From Verrucomicrobiia bacterium (GTDB lineage Bacteria > Verrucomicrobiota > Verrucomicrobiia > JADLBR01 > JAIBCM01), in contig JAIBCM010000002.1 in NCBI GenBank assembly GCA_019694135.1, positions 148,143-212,142 of the forward strand: a stretch of 64,000 bases of DNA, written 5' to 3'. The notes under the pieces are model-generated. The model saw nothing but the letters and a program-made list of their open reading frames with translations. It searched no databases and was not told the DNA's origin. This document shows positions 59,928 through 64,000 of the stretch, in pieces. A program made the position numbers and the translations under genes. Each line of letters starts with the position of its first letter. Within the stretch, counting starts at the first letter, position 1.

Positions 59928-60240
59928 TGGTCCCCAAGTGGTTGAGTTTAATAAAGTAGGGCATCGGGTTTTTCCTACATTGTTAAAAGCACCTAAGCAC
60001 CTACTTGATTATTAGCGGTAGCGCCAACTCTAGCTGCACTTTGATATACCCTATATTCTATAACGCCAAGAGGTTTATAGACGTCAAAGCCACAGAATCC
60101 ACCGCTTCTAGACCTTGGCTGGCGCTGTTCATAGCGCTATCGACCACTGGCTGCAAATGATGTACAGGGAGTTGTGACGAAGAGCTTATGCCAGTAATTC
60201 CAGTCTCTAAAGTTGGCGAAATCAAAAAAAGAATTTTTAA
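59928..60240 (-). pseudogene. Decayed third copy of the WGIG-tail coiled-coil family
   Basis: Reading the minus strand in order gives three fragments in different frames. The first is GITGISSSSQLPVHHLQP ... GLEAVDSVA, which aligns with the Pro/His and GLETLDVL region of the gene at 61154. The second is RVYQSAARVGATAN, which aligns with RTIQSGTALGDKAG of the gene at 60242. The third is LLNSTTWGP, which aligns with LLNQGTWGIG at the end of the gene at 61154. Frame changes and stops separate them. It also fills the 435-bp interval between the genes at 59486 and 60242; the only other thing seen there is the promoter at 59856. Confidence 0.6.
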
Positions 60241-60241
60241 A

Positions 60242-61009
60242 TTAATAGGGGCCAATTCCCCAGGCTCGGGGGTCAACGATATGATGAGTGGTTTGTTCTC
60301 CAAATTTTTCTACTTCTCTAAATGCTTGATCTAATCTTGTTCCAGCTTTATCACCGAGAGCGGTTCCGCTTTGAATTGTCCTATCGATGACGGCATCTTC
60401 TACGGAACAAAGAGGGTTGTAGCCATTTAAACATTCAATGGTTTCAACTGTTTCTAAAATTCCATCCAAAGTATTACCTAGAGTTTTGCCTGTGGCATTT
60501 AAGGGATGTTCAGGAAGAGCTAAGAGGAGTGCTGTTCCTGTCGTGGCAGCCAGAGCAGCGGCTTTATTGGCAGCTTCAGTTGTTGCAATAACTTTTTCAA
60601 TTGCTTTTTCAACATTGTTGGGATTTCGCAATTCAAAATTGGAAAGGGTTTTTTCTAATTCGGCAACGGCTTCAGTAGCCTTTTTGGCCTCCTGATAAAC
60701 TCTTGTTGCATGATCAAAGGCTATTGTTGCATCGGCAGTACCTCCCAATGCTGTTGCAGCGTCATAAGCTTTATCATAGGCGCTTTTTGTTTTGGCAAGA
60801 GCATCCTGAGAAAGTGTTTTTAGGTGAGAAGTTTTTTCAATAAGTTCTTGCGTCTTTCCTACGGCCTTGGCCAAGCTTTGAAGTTCTTTAGCTTCATTAT
60901 TAAGCTTATCGATAGTTTTGAAAGAGTGGCGAGCGGCTTCTAGAGCGTCATTTAAATGATCCACACCTCGCCACAAACGGCGAAGTTTACGCAGAACACC
61001 ATACAGCAT
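60242..61009 (-). CDS. Coiled-coil protein with C-terminal WGIG motif (255 aa), unknown function
   Basis: Not recognised. The N-terminus MLYGVLRKLRRLWRG is basic and amphipathic, without signal peptide. Residues about 20-150 are coiled coil with Ala/Lys/Glu heptads. A hydrophobic stretch with TGTALLLALP (about 168-177) and EHPLN follows, then GILETVETIE, and the C-terminus has GTRLDQAFREVEKFGEQ and ends DP-RAWGIGPY. The last helix and the WGIG ending match the gene at 61154, so the two are paralogues. Two cysteines lie in CLNGYNPLC. Confidence 0.7.
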   Translation of the reverse strand: MLYGVLRKLRRLWRGVDHLNDALEAARHSFKTIDKLNNEAKELQSLAKAVGKTQELIEKTSHLKTLSQDALAKTKSAYDKAYDAATALGGTADATIAFDHATRVYQEAKKATEAVAELEKTLSNFELRNPNNVEKAIEKVIATTEAANKAAALAATTGTALLLALPEHPLNATGKTLGNTLDGILETVETIECLNGYNPLCSVEDAVIDRTIQSGTALGDKAGTRLDQAFREVEKFGEQTTHHIVDPRAWGIGPY

Positions 61010-61032
61010 ATTTTTTAATAATTATTAAGAAA

Positions 61033-61062
61033 ACTATGTATGTGAAGGATTTTTCTTGTCAA
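61033..61062 (-). promoter_or_regulatory. Putative promoter of the 255-aa gene
   Basis: On the minus strand: TTGACA (61057-61062), 18-bp spacer, CATAGT (61033-61038), 23 bp of AT-rich leader to the start at 61009. No Shine-Dalgarno sequence. Confidence 0.45.
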
Positions 61063-61153
61063 TTTTTAAATTGATCTACTTGCAAGAAAGACGACTGATT
61101 TGCAAGTTGTGCATTGAAACTGGTGACCTAAAAGCCGAAAACTACTGTTGGTA

Positions 61154-61990
61154 TTAAAATCCTATTCCCCAAGTGCCTTGGTTTAGTAAATTCGGGTCCG
61201 TGGCTTTTTTTTCTATTTCCCCAAAGACTCGATCAAGTTTTTCAGTTTTTGGCGTGCCTAAAAGACGGTGTTCGATTGGACCGGTAGTTAAGACATCTAG
61301 TGTTTCTAATCCAGCTTCAATAAGATCGTTTGTTGTAATAGAGTTGTCATGGTATGGCACAATCATATTGCCACTCACCAAAACAGAAATGGGAATGCCC
61401 ATAGATTGAGCAAGTTCTTTTAGAGCATCTTGGGCGTCGTTTAATGCTTTTTCTGAGACAATGATTTCTTTTTCAAGTTCTTTAATTAGATGGCCAAATG
61501 CCAAATCATTTTGGGTAGACCGGCTTATCATTTTACTCAAACGATCACTTAACTCTTGAAGCTTTTTGGCTGCTTCGACTGCTTGATGAGTTTGATCAGT
61601 TACTTTTCTTGCGGAATTCAAGTAGTTATGTCTGAGAATGGGGCGAAATAAGTTTGCTGCTCGAACGTAACTATCTAAAATACGCTCAGTTAACATGGCC
61701 GTTTTATGAAAAGCTGTCGCATTTTCCAGATTTGTTTTAGCAAGTGTGCCAATATCATCAGCGATACCACTTGCTTGGAGAGTTCTGTGTGGGAGTATTT
61801 TAGAAGATGGAGTGCTAATTTGAACTTCAAGGTGATGCAACCTGTTGCGGAGGCCATGGACATGAGTAAGTGAAGTTTTTAAGCCATCAGCAGTATTTGG
61901 AATGATGTGGACGAGGTGGGGATGAGGCACTTTTTTTGCCAATCCTAAAACTTCAAGCACTGCTTTACCTAGTTTACTTCTGAAGCCCAT
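61154..61990 (-). CDS. Coiled-coil protein with C-terminal WGIG motif (278 aa), paralogue of the 60242 gene
   Basis: Not recognised. MGFRSKLGKAVLEVLGLAKK is a basic amphipathic start. Residues about 70-195 are coiled coil (NSARKVTDQTHQAVEAAKKL, LSDRLSKMI). A hydrophobic loop MGIPISVLVSGNMIVPYHD follows, then DLIEAGLETLDVL, and the end is TEKLDRVFGEIEKKA-TDPNLLNQGTWGIGF. The last segment aligns with the final helix and WGIG of the gene at 60242. No catalytic motif is seen. It is the first gene of the array. Confidence 0.7.
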   Translation of the reverse strand: MGFRSKLGKAVLEVLGLAKKVPHPHLVHIIPNTADGLKTSLTHVHGLRNRLHHLEVQISTPSSKILPHRTLQASGIADDIGTLAKTNLENATAFHKTAMLTERILDSYVRAANLFRPILRHNYLNSARKVTDQTHQAVEAAKKLQELSDRLSKMISRSTQNDLAFGHLIKELEKEIIVSEKALNDAQDALKELAQSMGIPISVLVSGNMIVPYHDNSITTNDLIEAGLETLDVLTTGPIEHRLLGTPKTEKLDRVFGEIEKKATDPNLLNQGTWGIGF

Positions 61991-62012
61991 ATTTTTTTAA
62001 TGCTAAGTTTAA

Positions 62013-62042
62013 ATTCTAAAATACGCAACTTGTGATTATCAA
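62013..62042 (-). promoter_or_regulatory. Putative promoter of the 278-aa gene
   Basis: On the minus strand: TTGATA (62037-62042), 18-bp spacer, TAGAAT (62013-62018), 22 bp before the start. Both boxes match the consensus at five of six positions. Confidence 0.5.
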
Positions 62043-62134
62043 GCAGTTGATCATAACAAATTTATTTTTTGTTTGGGTAAGATGACTCTATTAACATGCC
62101 TGGGTCTGCAATCTATAACTAATACAATAACTTT

Positions 62135-62605
62135 TTAAGATGAAGAGGGTGTTAAGTGGATCGACATGACCGTTACTGGATAAGTTTTATAAATTGTTTC
62201 TTGGATTGGCTTCCAACCCATGGCTTCGTAAAAAGTTTTTGCTTGATCGGTCCAGAGGTAAAGTTTTTTAAAGGAAAGACGTCGCGCTTCATTGATGGCA
62301 GCTTGAACCATTTTTTTCCCAATGCCCTGGCCGCGATAATTTTTGGGAACGTAAACGCACGCTAGCCACGGGGAATCATAGGGATAAACTTCCTCCATAT
62401 CATTTTCTAGGATGGCTGCTGTGCCTAGGATTTTATCGTTTTCTATTTCGACGAGATGCAGAGGAATGCGATCACGATAAGTTCCTTGTTCAAGATCGCG
62501 AATGGCGTCGGCTTCATCTTGAAAAAGAGCGGGCCACTGTTGATAAAACCAGTTAGCCAGAGTAGGAATAACATGATGAATGTCGGCGAGATAATGTAAG
62601 GCCAT
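62135..62605 (-). CDS. GNAT-family N-acetyltransferase
   Basis: About 156 aa from the ATG at 62605, the preferred start because it begins the homologous part (MALHYLADIHHVIPTLANWFYQQWP) 10 bp after the rsmD stop. An in-frame ATG at 62680 would overlap rsmD. The acetyl-CoA loop is NYRGQGIGKKMVQAAINEARR (Q/R-x-x-G-x-G/A). LYLWTDQAKTFYEAMGWKPI is the usual final strand and helix. Substrate unknown. Confidence 0.85.
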   Translation of the reverse strand: MALHYLADIHHVIPTLANWFYQQWPALFQDEADAIRDLEQGTYRDRIPLHLVEIENDKILGTAAILENDMEEVYPYDSPWLACVYVPKNYRGQGIGKKMVQAAINEARRLSFKKLYLWTDQAKTFYEAMGWKPIQETIYKTYPVTVMSIHLTPSSS

Positions 62606-62615
62606 AAGGGGGAAG

Positions 62616-63179
62616 TTAAATACAAAGCTGTAAAATGAGAAGGCCTGTTTCACCATAATTTTTTTGGCGTAGAATTTCAAAAGGAACCAATTTTTTTGGC
62701 GATAAAGCCGTGAAATATTCCAGAATAAACCACCCTTCAGGCGCTAGCCACGGTGCGACGGCGTCGAATAAGTTTTGATGAAATTGTTCGGCTTCATCAG
62801 GATTTTTTGTGTCTTTGCGGTAAGGGGGCGTGGCAAAAATAATTGAGTAAGGAGTGGGGGAGCTTTTTAGAAAGGTGAAAACGTCTTGTTGCACGATTTG
62901 CGCCTGCTCTTGAAATTTGGTATGTATTAAATTTTGCTTAAGAAAATGGGCAATTTGGCGATCGCGTTCGACAAAGGTGATCGATTTTGCTCCACGACTT
63001 AATGCTTCGATCCCTAGCGAGCCTACACCACTAAAAAGATCGAGAATTTTAATATCAAAAATTTTATCGCCGAGCATGGAAAAGAGCGCGCCTTTCACCT
63101 TATCTTGAATGGGACGCAAAAGAGGCGATTTAGGTGCTTTGAGTTGCAAACCGCCTACTGTTCCAGAAATTACGCGCAT
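62616..63179 (-). CDS. rsmD: 16S rRNA (guanine966-N2)-methyltransferase RsmD, variant motif
   Basis: 187 aa, the usual length. The N-terminus MRVISGTVGGLQLKAPKS-type start and RPIQDKVKGALFSML are conserved. The SAM site is LDLFSGVGSLGIEALSRGAKSITFVERD. The catalytic motif IV, normally D/N-P-P-Y/F, reads FATPPY, so the polar residue before PP is Thr. The enzyme may still be active. It lies upstream of the GNAT gene on the same strand. Confidence 0.88.
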   Translation of the reverse strand: MRVISGTVGGLQLKAPKSPLLRPIQDKVKGALFSMLGDKIFDIKILDLFSGVGSLGIEALSRGAKSITFVERDRQIAHFLKQNLIHTKFQEQAQIVQQDVFTFLKSSPTPYSIIFATPPYRKDTKNPDEAEQFHQNLFDAVAPWLAPEGWFILEYFTALSPKKLVPFEILRQKNYGETGLLILQLCI

Positions 63180-63251
63180 AAGTTTTTGAAATAATATAAC
63201 TTTGACAAGAAGGAAAGTTTATTCTTCGATGAGGGCTTAAGGAAAATTTTT

Positions 63252-64000
63252 ATGTTAAAACAAATCTTAGTTGCTTGCTTCACTTTTACTTTCATTTCCG
63301 GTTTATTAGCCGATTCGGTGGTTTTAAATCCTAGTAAGGATAATGCGATTTACGAGGAGGGCGATTTGAGCAATGGCGCGGGTGATCATCTTTTTGCCGG
63401 ACAAAATAATTTAGGCAATAATCGACGATCTTTTTTGGCTTTTACTTTAACCAATTCCGTTCCTACCAATGCCATTGTTACGAATGTTGTATTGCAAATG
63501 ACCAATTCGTTCACGAATCCAGGAAGTGGAAGTCGCAACATTGCTTTGCATCGTTTGATGGGTGATTGGGGTGAGGGAACTTCCGACGCCCTGAATGCTG
63601 AAGGACAAGGAGCTACTGCTGCGATGGGTGATGTGACGTGGACTAATGCCTTTTTTGGCGGTGCGCTTTGGACTACACCGGGTGGCGATTTTGTTGTGGC
63701 GCCTAGTGCGGTAGCATTAGTGAATTTGGAAGGCAATTATAGTTGGAGTTCGGTTGGGTTGGTAAATGATGTTAATTTTTGGCTAACTAATGGCAGCGCA
63801 AATTTCGGTTGGATTGTGATCGGTGACGAAAGTGCGACTCAAACTGCAAAACGTTTTGATAGTCGCACCAGTGGAAATTCGCCGGTTTTAATCATTGGAT
63901 TTACGACAAATGCGAATGAAGTGGTGAATCCTATTTTATCGGGTGTCACATTTGAAAAATTGAGACCGAAAACCGGAAAGCGACGTAATTTTGTGGCCTC
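63252..64000 (+). CDS. Secreted DNRLRE-like protein, 5' part (truncated by window end)
   Basis: An open frame from ATG at 63252 to the window edge, about 249 residues. A signal peptide (LKQILVACFTFTFISGLLA) is followed by a DNRLRE-type beta-sandwich: NPSKDNAIYEEG, RSFLAFTLTN, LHRLMGDWGEGTSD, VTWTNAFF and WIVIGDESATQTAKRFDSRTSG are family hallmarks. The frame then enters a Pro/Lys/Arg-containing region (RPKTGKRRNF) that may begin a C-terminal domain like that of the secreted protein at 14409. It is divergent from rsmD (72 bp). Confidence 0.8.
   Translation, partial: MLKQILVACFTFTFISGLLADSVVLNPSKDNAIYEEGDLSNGAGDHLFAGQNNLGNNRRSFLAFTLTNSVPTNAIVTNVVLQMTNSFTNPGSGSRNIALHRLMGDWGEGTSDALNAEGQGATAAMGDVTWTNAFFGGALWTTPGGDFVVAPSAVALVNLEGNYSWSSVGLVNDVNFWLTNGSANFGWIVIGDESATQTAKRFDSRTSGNSPVLIIGFTTNANEVVNPILSGVTFEKLRPKTGKRRNFVA

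Noticed and set aside
60058..60303. An 81-residue open frame as a separate gene
   Set aside because: Its first third is an out-of-frame reading of the end of the gene at 60242 and the rest is one fragment of the decayed paralogue.
59486..61990. ESX/WXG100-type secretion substrates
   Set aside because: The proteins are small and helical, but none has a central WxG turn or the 100-residue hairpin plan, and no EccC-like ATPase is nearby. The WGIG at the end is a different motif.

Overview
The window looks like chromosomal DNA of a Gram-negative bacterium of moderate, slightly AT-leaning composition. Many genes lack a clear Shine-Dalgarno sequence. Taxonomic inference: the PVC superphylum, most likely Verrucomicrobiota. 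This rests on the mix of a secreted DUF362 protein, a bactofilin, a folP-cdaA-glmM cluster, a homocysteine-methyltransferase/MTHFR fusion, many Lys/Asn-rich secreted proteins and very large Ala/Glu-rich coiled-coil proteins. No rRNA, tRNA, CRISPR array or prophage was seen.

Layout. 1-2411 (minus): folP, cdaA, a 56-residue membrane ORF and glmM (cut by the window edge), a c-di-AMP/cell-wall cluster. 2458-6232: DUF362 protein, bactofilin, SDR, SIMPL and Dabb proteins. 6242-14285: two giant coiled-coil genes (1492 and 1117 aa) that share a C-terminal tail and a mid-protein hydrophobic segment, each behind its own promoter. 14409-17006: two secreted proteins around an SDR. 17115-19666: rpsO and pnp with a hairpin-rich leader between them. 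19706-25864: redox genes (SCO1, GAPDH, DJ-1, glutaredoxin, DsbD) and a GGQ peptidyl-tRNA hydrolase. 25904-29001: miaB, a transposase of the REP-associated type enclosed by inverted REP repeats, tatD and an acylphosphatase. 29087-31417: a stress-type SDR between two tiny membrane proteins, then a cation-efflux protein. 31599-32363: a coiled-coil orphan. 32424-34927 (minus): a UbiC-like protein, trigger factor and ClpP. 35035-41457: the full F-type ATP synthase operon (atpBEFHAGDC). 41467-46530: DUF4915, LOG family, HMT/MTHFR fusion and a sigma factor. 46536-51646 (minus): gyrB-gyrA. 51800-55620: typA, FMN reductase, pyk. 55715-59364 (minus): coaD, yceD, rpmF, plsX, fabH, then a PilZ-like gene. 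59486-61990 (minus): an array of small coiled-coil genes with a decayed copy. 62135-63179: GNAT and rsmD. 63252-end: start of a secreted DNRLRE-like protein.

Most of the window is housekeeping. The unexplained material is the coiled-coil set: the two giants, the 31599 orphan and the 59486-61990 array. These genes have near-consensus TTGACA-type promoters and AT-rich leaders. Within each subgroup they share C-terminal motifs (YETAM plus terminal Cys in the giants, WGIG in the array). I do not recognise any of them as a named family. Other points worth checking are the miniature YbbR-like ORF in the cdaA-glmM junction, the loss of two of three zinc cysteines in the HMT/MTHFR fusion, and mutually exclusive hairpins in the pnp leader.
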